Source of the DNA: Hexactinellida sp. DTS-2022
Taxonomy: Eukaryota > Porifera > Hexactinellida
Direction: 5' to 3'
Assembly (NCBI GenBank): GCA_028753945.1
Contig: JAPNXP010000001.1
Coordinates: 16,544,501-16,608,500 of the forward strand
DNA: 64,000 nucleotides
The notes beneath the pieces were generated by a model. The model searched no databases. It had not been told where the DNA came from and was given only the letters and a program-made list of their open reading frames with translations. Both the position numbers and the translations under genes were made by a program. Below, one piece after another: positions 54,873-64,000 of the stretch (positions are counted from its first letter, which is position 1; each line of letters starts with the position of its first letter).

Positions 54873-55174
54873 AATATTCATTTTAATATATTTTATTGAT
54901 AATCTACAATTAATTGATACAGTTCTTTACAGTTTCGATGAATCTTGATATCAAATTGAATAATTGTCCCTTGATATACATCTGTTAGTCTAAATAGGGA
55001 GTGTCAATCCTTTTGATTTGAATGTCCAATTTTAGAATTTTAATAGAAGAAATGTATTTCTTGATCATTGATAAAATTGCTCAAGTATTCTTAGTTAATT
55101 GTAATTGCCAACAACAAACCTTGACCTTTGTGTTGTTGTTATCGATTTATAGGTATAGCACATTCATCTAGATA
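54873..55174. other. Gene-free stretch
   Basis: 3' flank of the ribosomal-protein-like gene; no repeats recognised. Confidence 0.4.
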
Positions 55175-55183
55175 ACACATGCC

Positions 55184-55312
55184 CAGGGGAGGATTGGGCT
55201 ACTTAGGCAGCCCTGGCAAATTCCTGACTGGCCCACTGCCCGAATCCACCGGCCCACCGATCCACTGCCCATCGATCCACCGGGAATTATCCCGGTGGCC
55301 CAATCCGCCCTT
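55184..55312. mobile_element. Short hAT-like MITE, duplication ACACATGCC
   Basis: It begins CAGGGGAGGATTGGGC and ends GCCCAATCCGCCCTT. ACACATGCC flanks both sides (55175-55183, 55313-55321). GC-rich with repeated CCGATCCACTGCCC units. Confidence 0.85.
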
Positions 55313-55321
55313 ACACATGCC

Positions 55322-56612
55322 CAAGTCATTTTTCCACAATAATCGACATTAAATACACACGGGACTTCATAATACTGACGTCACAAATTGGTGAGGAGTG
55401 TGAAATTTGTCGGGTGCCAAAAGTTACACTTTATGCAAAAATCAGATTTATCTCATTGTTTGACGTGAATAATTCTTTTGAAGTCATTTACTTGCATGGA
55501 CAAAACTATATATAATCCAAAAGTATTTATTAAAATAAATTTCATGGTTAAATTGTCACAATGTCACTGATCTTACTGTAAGATAGCTAATAATAGTATT
55601 TTAATTTGCAAAGTGTTCCTAATACCTTTTATGTTTCGTTTTTTGCCAAAATTTCTGGTACTTAGAATACTGGATATACTTCGTAAGTAATCTTTTGAGA
55701 ATAATGTATTATTAATTTTTAGGCTAATCTTTATGCGTTGTATCACATATACACAAATTATATTTTTGTACACATATAATATTTTTGTACAAAAATACAA
55801 AATGAAATTTAGAGAGATTTCTTAAACACATAATGTAATATAGATTTTCATGCTTTTAAAATAGTTTAAGTGAAGGAATCTTGAACATGACCTTACGATT
55901 CAATTATAGCCACAGTTAACCGGTGAACTCCCCACCCTAATGAAAGCATAATCTTTAAAAAACATTTGCATATTCTATTGAATAAGAGCAGCTTTTTAAA
56001 ACGTCAGCCCATAAGCACAATAACTGACAATGTCTGACCATAGGCTATGGTCTGACATATTTTCGTAATTTTTTAAATTCAGAAACAATGTTGTTGTTGA
56101 AAATTTACTGACAGTTTGACATAATTGAAATCTTCTATACTATAATTTTCCAATTATGGTGCTAATATTTAACAGCCAGGTTAACTGCTCAGTGAAATCT
56201 GCAACTGGTTAACCAATATTAAAGCAATTAGCCGGTTACCCGGCTAACCGAATCCAGCCCGGCACTAAGGAAAGAGCTGCTTAATTTATTTCATAATTTT
56301 TTACGTAGCATGTATTCTACACAAGATACTTTTGTTATAAGTTTAGCATTGTATTTCTAATCAACATCTATTTGATAATACATTTTGCAATTATTATTTT
56401 CAGGATATTTAAATTATACTCAACCAGCTCTCAAATGGTGTATTTTATATTGATATTCTCATTTATCATATGTTTGTCAAGAGATGTTAATCACTACAAT
56501 ATATACATATAATTTAAATCTTATTTTATTCAATATCACAAGAATTAATTATATAGTAAATAATATGGAATATTTACAACAAACTAATAAATTGATTTAT
56601 AGTAAAATAATG
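55322..56612. other. Gene-free stretch, 3' side of 7TM gene 2
   Basis: No supported gene or complete repeat. The forward ORF near 56484 is a shadow of the minus-strand gene. A GGTTAACC-rich patch near 56210-56260 may be a degraded repeat. Confidence 0.4.
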
Positions 56613-57689
56613 TTAATGATAGCATCGAGAGTAGAGTTCTTCGTGGTACTCATCCACAATAGGACGGATTCTATCGTTCACTCGAGTCAATCGGCGTTTC
56701 TGTCTACAATACTTGATTATAATAACACAAATTACATACAAATAATCCATATTCAACACAAATCTGAATGTCATCAAACAAATGACTTGGGGTAGTTGTA
56801 GATATGCCTCCAATACTTTATTTACAATGCAATTATTGAAATAATAAAAATCCAAGTATGGTCCTTTAATATTCAAACTCAAGTTCGAAAGAGCATAGAA
56901 GAAGAAAGCAATAGTGACAGGTATAGTTGCCGTCTTGAAATGAATTCGTACAAACTTTCTTTCAGTATAACTTTCCCTATCCATGAATAATCTAGCTTCC
57001 AATTCCCTACTTTTCAAATGCAGATAGAAACGGCGTGAATATACTATATACGTAGTGAGGTCGATGATAATGAACATAGTGTTTCCTATGTTGTTCAGAA
57101 AATTTCCAATTACATAAACTAAATATTCATATATTGGAGTACAGTGTTGTGATTCTGTACCTTGGGAATACAATAGCGTATTGACAAACTCCCATCCGTG
57201 AACACAGATAATGAATAGCAGAGATCTCAACAACATGTATGCAACCCACCTCATTATTGTATACTTGTAGGAAATGTTGAAATATGCAAGCCATAAAACT
57301 TTTAGAAACATACAAAGTATAACAATATAATATTGGAGTGAAAAGCATATTAATATGTTGAGAATAACGACCTTTGTTGTTATTTGACTTTTCAATGTTT
57401 CAAACCAGCATATAAAATATAGTATAAATATGCTTGAGTGATTAACTATCTCTACTAAGAGGATTACAATAATAAAATTCGATATCATAACCTTAATTCT
57501 TAGATTCTTCATATGGTTTTTAAAATTTTGGTTCCACAGTTGTTCTGGTGTGATCTCCTTTATTTCTAAACTGAGGTAGCACCTCTTGCGTACGTAATAG
57601 ATTAGAACCATTGTGGCAAGGATACAAAATGTGAATATAAAAATTAGAGTTACTGACTCCATTACCTTCTTTAGAACAGCAGGATCCAT
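56613..57689 (-). CDS. Putative seven-transmembrane protein, paralogue 2 (358 aa)
   Basis: Hydrophobic segments at about residues 13-32, 66-93, 105-135, 144-164, 187-217, 250-270 and 297-325 suggest seven helices. Shared with paralogue 1 (15895-16914): a hydrophilic first loop (KNLRIKVMISN vs KNLKLKVIIVN), VLWLAYFN, YKYTIMRW, YSRRFYLHLKSRELEA, RKFVRIHFKTAT and a tail of the form KYCRQKRRLTRVNDR...EYHEELY. Conservation is strongest in the loop between helices 5 and 6 and in the tail, the usual effector-coupling parts of a 7TM receptor. The ligand and coupling partner are unknown. The single-exon frame starts MDPAVLKK. Confidence 0.7.
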   Translation of the reverse strand: MDPAVLKKVMESVTLIFIFTFCILATMVLIYYVRKRCYLSLEIKEITPEQLWNQNFKNHMKNLRIKVMISNFIIVILLVEIVNHSSIFILYFICWFETLKSQITTKVVILNILICFSLQYYIVILCMFLKVLWLAYFNISYKYTIMRWVAYMLLRSLLFIICVHGWEFVNTLLYSQGTESQHCTPIYEYLVYVIGNFLNNIGNTMFIIIDLTTYIVYSRRFYLHLKSRELEARLFMDRESYTERKFVRIHFKTATIPVTIAFFFYALSNLSLNIKGPYLDFYYFNNCIVNKVLEAYLQLPQVICLMTFRFVLNMDYLYVICVIIIKYCRQKRRLTRVNDRIRPIVDEYHEELYSRCYH

Positions 57690-58525
57690 GTGTACTTCCT
57701 AAAAGCTAATGCCTTAGTTGCCAAAATTGCATCCTACATGATATTTATATTACCACGTTTCTTTATTCTTTTGAGAAGTTGTTTAATCCAGAAAGAGAGG
57801 TGTGTAAAATAAAATATATTTTGATAGCATTTTGAATATATTTAATGAACTGAAATCACTAATTATTCCATCTGAATGACTTAATTTATTCAATAAATAT
57901 GATATCAATTTAGTTTGGGAAATATATTGTAAGAGTACAACTAAATTGCACTGTTGTAAATGTATTTTCTAAATGTAACTAGTACTAACTACTTTAAATT
58001 AAGAATGCTTTGTTGTAAATCTGGTAATAGATTATTTCCAGTTAGTCCATATAAAATTACGTGTATTTCGTACATCAAAACATAGAAAATTTCCTTTTAA
58101 TATATCTATACTAGAGACTGCAGTCAATCATTTTAAAACAGGATTAACATTTGTATAATCACGTTTTTCCATATTGTATTATAGTTATGGAACTTAAGAA
58201 ATAAAGTGGGTTAATTTGACTATGTACTAATAACTGTATTAATCTTTTAGATGATGGAGTCTACTTTTTCTATACAGCACTTAATTAAACTAGTATAAAC
58301 AAACAAAAACTTTATTGTAAATTTGTACAATAAAAAGGATTCAGTCAAATAAATAATATTAAACCCATGAGCGCCCAAAACGGTTGGTAACTATTTGGTT
58401 TCCCGAAAATTAAGGTATTATATCTCGAAATTTATAGGAGCTAGCCATATATTTTGCATTAGTATCAAATTGAAAGTATGTTTTGGAGAATTGGTAGGCG
58501 TGTCACGAAAAATTTGGTCCGGTGT
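57690..58525. other. Gene-free upstream region of 7TM gene 2
   Basis: AT-rich DNA with no recognisable promoter or repeat. Confidence 0.4.
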
Positions 58526-59565
58526 CATAGTGCCAGCGGTCCCCCCCAAATAATGTCCCCCGGACCTATTGCACTAGGGCCAGCTGTCCCCCCGGACCAG
58601 TGGCCCTAGTGTCAGCTGTCCCCCCTCAGGGTTAGATGTCCCCAATCGGACTACTTTAAATGTAGAATCTGAAACTATAGTGATGTACATTGTGAAATTT
58701 ATTGTTTTGGGACCCTAGTGTGAGGTTTCTGAGGTAAGACATCTGACCCTAAGGGGGACATCTGACCCTAGGGCCATAGGTCCGGGGGGACAGCTGGCCC
58801 TAGGATGAGTAGTCCGAGTGGGAGACATCTGACCCTGAGGGGGGACAGCTGGTCCTAGGGCCACAGGTCCGGGGGGACAGCTGACCCTAGGGTGAGGAGT
58901 CCGAGGGGGGTACATCTGACCCTGAGGGAGGACAGCTGACACTAGGGCCACTGGTCCGGGGGTCAGCTGGACCTAGGGCCACTGGTCCGGGGGGACATCT
59001 GACCCTAGGATGAGTAGTCCGAGTGGGAGACATCTGACCCTGAGGGAGGACAGCTGACACTAGGGCCACTGGTCCGGGGGTCAGCTGGACCTAGGGCCAC
59101 TGGTCCGGGGGGACATCTGACCCTAGGATGAGTAGTCCGAGTGGGAGACATCTGACCCTGAGGGAGGACAGCTGACACTAGGGCCACTGGTCCGGGGGTC
59201 AGCTGGACCTAGGGCCACTGGTCCGGGGGGACATCTGACCCTAGGATGAGTAGTCCGAGTGGGAGACATCTGACCCTGAGGGGGGACAGCTGGTCCTAGG
59301 GCCACAGGTCCGGGGGGACATCTGACCCTAGGGTGAGGAGTCCGAGGGGGGTACATCTGACCCTAAGGGGGACATCTGACCCTAGGGCCACTGGTCCGGG
59401 GGTCAGCTGGACCTAGGGTGAGTAGTCCGAGTGGGAGACATCTGACCCTGAGGGGGGACAGCTGTTCCTAGGGCCACAGGTCCGGGGGGACAGCTGACCC
59501 TAGGGTGAGGAGTCCGAGGGGGGTACATCTGACCCTGAGGGGGACAGCTGACACTAGGGCCACTC
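58526..59565. repeat. GC-rich minisatellite with 118-bp period between inverted ends
   Basis: Units made of CTGACCCTAGGGCCACTGG, TCCGGGGGGACA and ATGAGTAGTCCGAGTGGGAG modules repeat. Three successive units starting near 58981, 59099 and 59217 are virtually identical with a period of exactly 118 bp. The left end (58545-58640: GGACCAGTGGCCCTAGTGTC) is the inverse of the array, so the whole looks like a MITE whose arm expanded. Pro-rich reverse ORFs here are artefacts of the repeat. Confidence 0.9.
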
Positions 59566-59730
59566 AGGGTTGTTTGATTTAAATCATGATTTAAATCAAT
59601 GATTTTTATTAATAAAAATCATGATTTAAATCAAAAATCTGATTTAAATCAAAGAAGTCTGATTTAAATCAAAAAAGTCGGACTTTTTTTATTTAGATCA
59701 GACTTTTTGATTTAAATCAGATTTTTTATG
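59566..59730. repeat. TGATTTAAATCA palindromic satellite
   Basis: About ten copies of GATTTAAATC with short spacers, including an inverted pair around ATTTTTATTAATAAAAAT. Able to form many small hairpins. Confidence 0.85.
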
Positions 59731-59940
59731 TCTATTGTTTTTTGCGAAAAAAAAAGAAATACATTGATAATGAGTCATTAACAATGTAATTAATCTATTA
59801 AACGATTTTAAGTAAATTTCTCGGAACTTTACGCGACCCCCTTGGGGGTCCCGCCCCCCAGGTTGAAACCCCATGGCCTAAAGTAACCACCTCACGTTTT
59901 ATATATTGTGGTTTATTTTTATTTTTATTATTATTAAAGG

Positions 59941-60235
59941 GTGCGTTACTCCGATGGAGTACGACTAGAACTGATGATGTGCCATCAGTACCTGGTGGAT
60001 ATGTACGCTAAGATAGAGCAGCAGATACTGAACTACATAAAGTTCAATCTCTACAGCGATTGGCTGACGCTCTGTCCTCAGGCGATACGGACGCCGGTGA
60101 GCTGGGACGCAGTATTATTCTCCCTCCTCTTACACAGGTAGTCCCAGACAAATGTTTGAACTCTTTCAGGACGCTATGGCTATAGTCAGGAAATATGGCA
60201 AGCCAGACTTATTCATGGATCCGACACTTGTATAA
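59941..60235 (+). pseudogene. Helitron Rep/helicase fragment, frameshifted
   Basis: Three frame segments together match the Helitron N-terminal helicase-like region: YLVDMYAKIEQQILNYIKFN, then (shifted) RLADALSSGDTDAGELGRSI and ILPP, then (shifted again) MFELFQDAMAIVRKYGKPDL. At least two frameshifts and loss of the rest make it inactive. The ancestral protein nicked and unwound DNA for rolling-circle transposition. Confidence 0.85.
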
Positions 60236-61083
60236 TTGCGTTTTTTCCACAGTTCAAAATTAATATTGTTTGATTTGTGAAGCTAGTTCTCTGTGAGTCT
60301 GTGACCAGGGTTCTGTTTACAGAGTTTTCATTACCTTGGAGTTGAAACTATTTAACTACCCTTTGTAGGACTATAATTAGTTTACAAAATCAATCAGGAT
60401 CTAACCAAGTCTATATTCCCAGTTATTTCAATAATTTTATCCTGTTGACCATGGTTAAAACTGAAACTAGATACTGGAATATGTAGTTAGTTCTGGTTAT
60501 AGTTCCGGTTATAACCAAGCTTAGTTCCGGTTATAAGCCAAACCAATAATGCATATCATTATATCAGTGTTTCATACAAGATTTGCATACAAGGGGGGCA
60601 ATCTGGGTTATGTAAATTCTCAAGGGGGGTAATCAATATAATCTGGGATATGTATGTTCTTAAGGGGGGCATAAATTAAACTTCGTACTGTAAGTGGTTT
60701 TTCTAGGGTGGGCACTTGAAGGAGCAGGGGGGGCAAATGCCTCCCCTACAACCCCCTGTATGAAAGCCTGCATATAACAAAGTGTAGTTTCGGATAAATT
60801 ATGTCTAACATGGACAGTATTACTGTTCTAGACGTTACACACTTGCTTGCACCCTGATTATACCAGAACTAGCTATATTTTCAACACAAGGAACTGGTCA
60901 GGTTTCAGTCATGGTTATTAAAATTATGTGTAACCAGAACCAGAACCCTGTCTGTGACCCCGATTCACCTCAGAAATTGGATATATATATATAGTCATAC
61001 CAGCTACTATTGTATTTCCTCAAAGGAAATTTTGGGTCTTTATTATAATAATTGTTTCTTATTTCGATACTTGCGTATACTCA
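60236..61083. other. Gene-free stretch with repeat remnants
   Basis: GTTCCGGTTATAACCAAGC tracts (60480-60545) and AAGGGGGGCAATCTGGG-type repeats (60590-60770) suggest small degraded MITEs. No gene. Confidence 0.45.
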
Positions 61084-61437
61084 TTTATTCAATTACGAGT
61101 CGTTCGGTCTCCGTAGCTTCGCGATGGATAACTCAACCGCTACGCGGTCTCGCTTTTTTTAATTTAAACAATAAATATTTACATTAAAAATATAAAAAAT
61201 TGAATTCGCAATCAGCACACTTTTTACCTATTATAACATTTTGATTTTAGTTTATACGTATCTCAATTATACATGCGGTTTCTATTCCCCCATCACTTTA
61301 ATACAATTCGGACTAACAAACACACAAACAAATCGAGTTTTAATAACATAGTGGATTGTAACATTAACAAAAACAATTTTCCACTGTATATTTTGAGTTT
61401 TGAATTTGATTTAATGCTTAGTCATCAAACGAACAAA
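61084..61437 (-). repeat. Inverted copy of the CGAAGGGCTCGTA repeat plus a MITE remnant
   Basis: ACGAGTCGTTCGGTCTCC (61087) is the reverse of the GACCGAAGGGCTCGT block. A ~141-bp-family scrap (ATTCGCAATCAGCACAC, 61205) follows. At 61350-61437 lies a remnant of the GAATATTCG-family MITE (TTAATGCTTAGTCATCAAAC), with its right end replaced by the next element. Confidence 0.55.
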
Positions 61438-61439
61438 TA

Positions 61440-61621
61440 CAGTGAATGCCGGATATAAGAACATCGTCGGGAACTGCATATAGTGTTCTTAAATCCGACG
61501 TGTTCTTTTAACCGGCATAAATTATACAGGATATATGGAAACCGTTTTCCAATATAATGTTCTTATATCCGGTATGTTCTTATATTATATAAACCGGTGT
61601 TCTTTTATCAGGCATCTACTG
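61440..61621. mobile_element. Mariner-like MITE with TA duplication (GCCGGATATAAG family)
   Basis: TA then CAGTGAATGCCGGATATAAG; the right end GGCATCTACTG precedes TA. The TCGTCGGGAACTGC core identifies the family also at 14866 and 51950. Confidence 0.8.
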
Positions 61622-61744
61622 TACATGATTATTCCGAAAATTCGAATTTTTATTTAACCCTAACTATTTATTTGATACATTATCTAACTGCCTTGTGATT
61701 TTTGAATATTTAACTTCATATTTTATTAGGATAATATAATAACT

Positions 61745-62524
61745 ATGGCTAGCTTCTATACGACAACACTGCCAATTGATATTGCGGATCTGATCCCTAT
61801 TTACTATAAAGTACCTTTCGATTCTGGTTATGAAATTATCAGCGGTTATTTGGAGAAGAAAGTACTCCCTAAAGGTAGAGACCATAAACGATTTTACGGA
61901 CACTTCCTGTGTGACGATTGTTCCAACCAATGGAAATCTGGAAATGCTTGGCAGGGATACACTCAGGATTGTAAGAACTGTGGTACCTCTAATTGGCCTT
62001 TTAAAGTGTACCACTTGGAACAGTCAGTAGACCCATTAGATGGAAAGCCACACAAGTCTGATTTGTGCGGAAAGTGCCAAGAACTTGGCTATAATTGCCG
62101 TACAGGAGCAGAATTAGATCATAACTGGAAAACGTGTGAGAAGTGCCAATCTCTAGGCTATAACTGTCAGACAGGAGCTGCTTTGCCTCATAATTCTAAG
62201 TCATGTAAAGAGTGTATAGAACTCGGCCATTACTGTCAAAAAACTGATAATATTACTGAAAAGTCAAGTCCTACGAAGAAAATTATGCGAACTAGCAAGT
62301 ATGATGTTTGTTTCAGTAAACAGTTTGAATTATTGAAATACCATATTCAGATTGAACCAAACTTTATACGAGATCTCTATAAAGCTCTATGGCATAGCTT
62401 GTCCCCTACCGAAGAGACTGATTTCATTCTAGGACTGCGTAACGCCAAGAGAGAATGGAATATAAAAGGGAAACATGACTTAGTCGAAGTTTGTAAAGAA
62501 ATTTTAGATGAAATCTCCAATTGA
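61745..62524 (+). CDS. 3CxxC-type zinc-finger protein with three tandem Cys modules (259 aa)
   Basis: Residues ~48-90 (RFYGHFLCDDCSNQWKS... with C56, C59, C76, C79) match the 3CxxC zinc-binding fold of ZAR1 and RTP proteins. Three modules of the form CxxCxxxGYxC follow at C108/C111/C118, C131/C134/C141 and C154/C157/C164, spaced exactly 23 residues and each followed by an HN or HK-type linker. The C-terminal ~65 residues (from FSKQFELLKYHIQ) look all-helical and could be an adaptor domain; I cannot name it. ZAR1 proteins bind mRNA 3' ends in oocytes, while RTPs traffic receptors; which applies here is unknown. The gene starts at the first Met and ends in a clean stop, with a possible AATAAA at 62711. 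Confidence 0.75.
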   Translation: MASFYTTTLPIDIADLIPIYYKVPFDSGYEIISGYLEKKVLPKGRDHKRFYGHFLCDDCSNQWKSGNAWQGYTQDCKNCGTSNWPFKVYHLEQSVDPLDGKPHKSDLCGKCQELGYNCRTGAELDHNWKTCEKCQSLGYNCQTGAALPHNSKSCKECIELGHYCQKTDNITEKSSPTKKIMRTSKYDVCFSKQFELLKYHIQIEPNFIRDLYKALWHSLSPTEETDFILGLRNAKREWNIKGKHDLVEVCKEILDEISN

Positions 62525-63223
62525 CTTTATACTCAAATTTCTTATACTTTTGTTATTTATTTATATTAAAACTAGATATTTTGGATATACGTGTAGTAGA
62601 ATTTAGTGACTGTGTTACTAGTAATTTAGGATTTAGTTGACGATCAAAGTTGGATCGGTAATTGTATTTATTTCAGGGATGGATGCACGACACTAAAAGC
62701 TTAATATTATAATAAAAGTATTCTGTTATATTTGAGTTTTCCAACTTTTATGTGCGTTTTCTTTGTTGTGTTAATAATTATTTATGTGGACATTTTGTGC
62801 TTTTGACCGGATTCCGGAACCACCTCAATACCTTACTAAACAGGCTGACAATAGTCAACTCCGAGAGAAGTATATTTATCGTTGTACTATTTATATGCAT
62901 AATAATCATTGTTCTAATATTTTAGAGCTGCTACTAGGTCTGGGATTACAATATAAACCCATTAATCCAGGTTCCTGAGCTTGATTACTCCGATATTTTC
63001 GTTTTGGAGAAATAGAATTATTTTCATCAAATAAAGATGTTGGGCCGGTCCTGAGACCCGGAAATAGTTCTCCGCCATATTTTCGCCCTGAGGTTATTCC
63101 CTCTTGCTTTTGATTATTGGCGTCGGGAGGGGGGAGATTGTATGAGAGATAAAATAATGAATATTTACTTTATTTATTTGACACTAATGAAAATGAGATT
63201 GGTGTTTTAATGAATTGTGAGTA
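62525..63223. other. Gene-free 3' flank of the zinc-finger gene
   Basis: AATAAA at 62711-62716 could end the transcript. No other gene or complete repeat. Confidence 0.4.
62711..62716 (+). terminator. Candidate poly(A) signal of the zinc-finger gene
   Basis: AATAAA about 190 bp downstream of the stop. Confidence 0.35.
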
Positions 63224-63525
63224 CACTCAAACCTCTGACATCCGAACCTCCCAGATCCGGGCACCCTTTTGGTGTACAGACAAACTAAATATGTATTCAT
63301 TTAATCGATAGTGGAGTTTAATTACAAAATTATATACCAGATATATATAATAATTTCCACAACCAGTTAAAAACATCAGTTTAAAATTTTTTAAAGAATT
63401 TAGAAAATATGGATTAGACACTTTGGAATTCCATGTATACCAGCCATTCTATTTCTCAGATCCTGAAAATTCCGAGTTACAGGCACCCTCCGGGCCACAG
63501 TGCCCGGATAAGGGAGGTTGGAGTG
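63224..63525. mobile_element. Mariner-like MITE with TA duplication (CACTCAAACCTC family)
   Basis: TA, CACTCAAACCTCTGACATCC at the left; GGGAGGTTGGAGTG then TA at the right. Inverted internal pairs (ATCCGGGCACCC / GTGCCCGGAT) lengthen the arms. Confidence 0.8.
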
Positions 63526-63589
63526 TATATCCTTAAATCATTCCAAATAATACTGGAGGATTAATTCCATACTTGAAACCACTGAACTA

Positions 63590-64000
63590 TTAGTATTCAG
63601 GTTGTGTCCTAAATGCTTGAATGAAAGGAGGTCTCTGGACATAATTCCTGTTAGAATCAACAAAAGTATTTCTGTATTCTTCCATCAGTGGCTTAGTCAC
63701 CCAATCATTGACGTGGTTGTACTTCTTCTGTCTTCTTGCCAACTTTATAACTAAGCCAATAAACACCAACAGATAGGTGAAAGAGAGTAGAAACACCAAG
63801 ATTATCAATACAAAAGTCTGAAATAGAGAAATAAGGTCAAACACTGAAACAATGGCAGATCTGCTATCACTAGATAATGTAATTGCAGGGAACAGACCCA
63901 ATGAGATTGTGTAGAAGAAGTTAGGGCGGTTAAGCACAATAACCAATGGAGACAGAATGAAAACTGTTAGGAAATCAATTAACAAAAGAGAGAAGTAAAC
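63590..64000 (-). CDS. Putative seven-transmembrane protein, paralogue 3, 3' part only
   Basis: The frame is open to the window edge, so the gene begins beyond 64000. Three hydrophobic segments remain, then a tail KLARRQKKYNHVNDWVTKPL...EEYRNTF. This aligns with the tails of paralogues 1 and 2 (KYWNQKRNLNKVNNKV and KYCRQKRRLTRVNDRI) and continues a further ~17 residues. It is the most diverged of the three. Same strand as the other two. Confidence 0.6.
   Translation of the reverse strand, partial: VYFSLLLIDFLTVFILSPLVIVLNRPNFFYTISLGLFPAITLSSDSRSAIVSVFDLISLFQTFVLIILVFLLSFTYLLVFIGLVIKLARRQKKYNHVNDWVTKPLMEEYRNTFVDSNRNYVQRPPFIQAFRTQPEY

Noticed and set aside
58715-59356. Pro/Gly-rich proteins of 60-78 aa
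   Set aside because: These ORFs restart with exactly the 118-bp minisatellite period and are read-through of the repeat.
61664-62014. 116-codon minus-strand ORF
   Set aside because: Antisense to the zinc-finger gene, with no features of its own.

Overview
This is a piece of an animal nuclear genome, very probably from a sponge. It is AT-rich, with widely spaced genes, much small-transposon debris, and a complete Eph receptor. It also has an inverted pair of TRIM-like NHL-propeller genes and dispersed 7TM paralogues. A demosponge such as Amphimedon is my best guess; the species is inferred from gene types and base composition, not shown by the sequence. No prokaryotic features, rRNA, tRNA or CRISPR arrays were seen.

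Layout. 1-3.6 kb: transposon remnants and simple repeats. 3.6-12.9 kb: six alternating copies of a ~640-bp unit form three foldback elements inside a ~9-kb imperfect palindrome. Every unit keeps an intact, TATA-preceded 42-codon ORF rich in DDDK motifs. 12.9-15.6 kb: gene-free, including a three-deep nest of MITEs. 15.9-16.9 kb (-): 7TM protein 1. 19.0-21.9 kb (+): a full-length Eph receptor with an uninterrupted coding region and an Asn in place of the DFG Asp. 22-31.5 kb: repeats, including a higher-order ~141-bp tandem array. 32.5-43.7 kb: a head-to-tail array of 0.9-1.5-kb units, each separated by a ~120-bp near-perfect hairpin. 44.4-51.5 kb: two NHL-repeat genes in inverted orientation, with a dead P-element/THAP transposon (31-bp terminal repeats, target-site duplication) between them. 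52-54 kb: more hairpin units. 54.2-54.9 kb (+): probable mitochondrial ribosomal protein. 56.6-57.7 kb (-): 7TM protein 2. 58.5-59.7 kb: GC-rich minisatellite and a TTTAAATC repeat. 59.9-60.2 kb: Helitron relic. 61.7-62.5 kb (+): 3CxxC zinc-finger protein with three tandem Cys modules. 63.6-64 kb (-): 3' end of 7TM protein 3.

How the genes relate. They do not form an operon or a pathway. Several look like lineage-specific expansions of surface or recognition proteins: Eph receptor, 7TM family and NHL propellers. The two NHL proteins have near-identical coiled coils and framework strands, but differ mainly in the loops of one propeller face. Repeats dominate the rest, and target-site duplications and nesting give a relative order of insertions.
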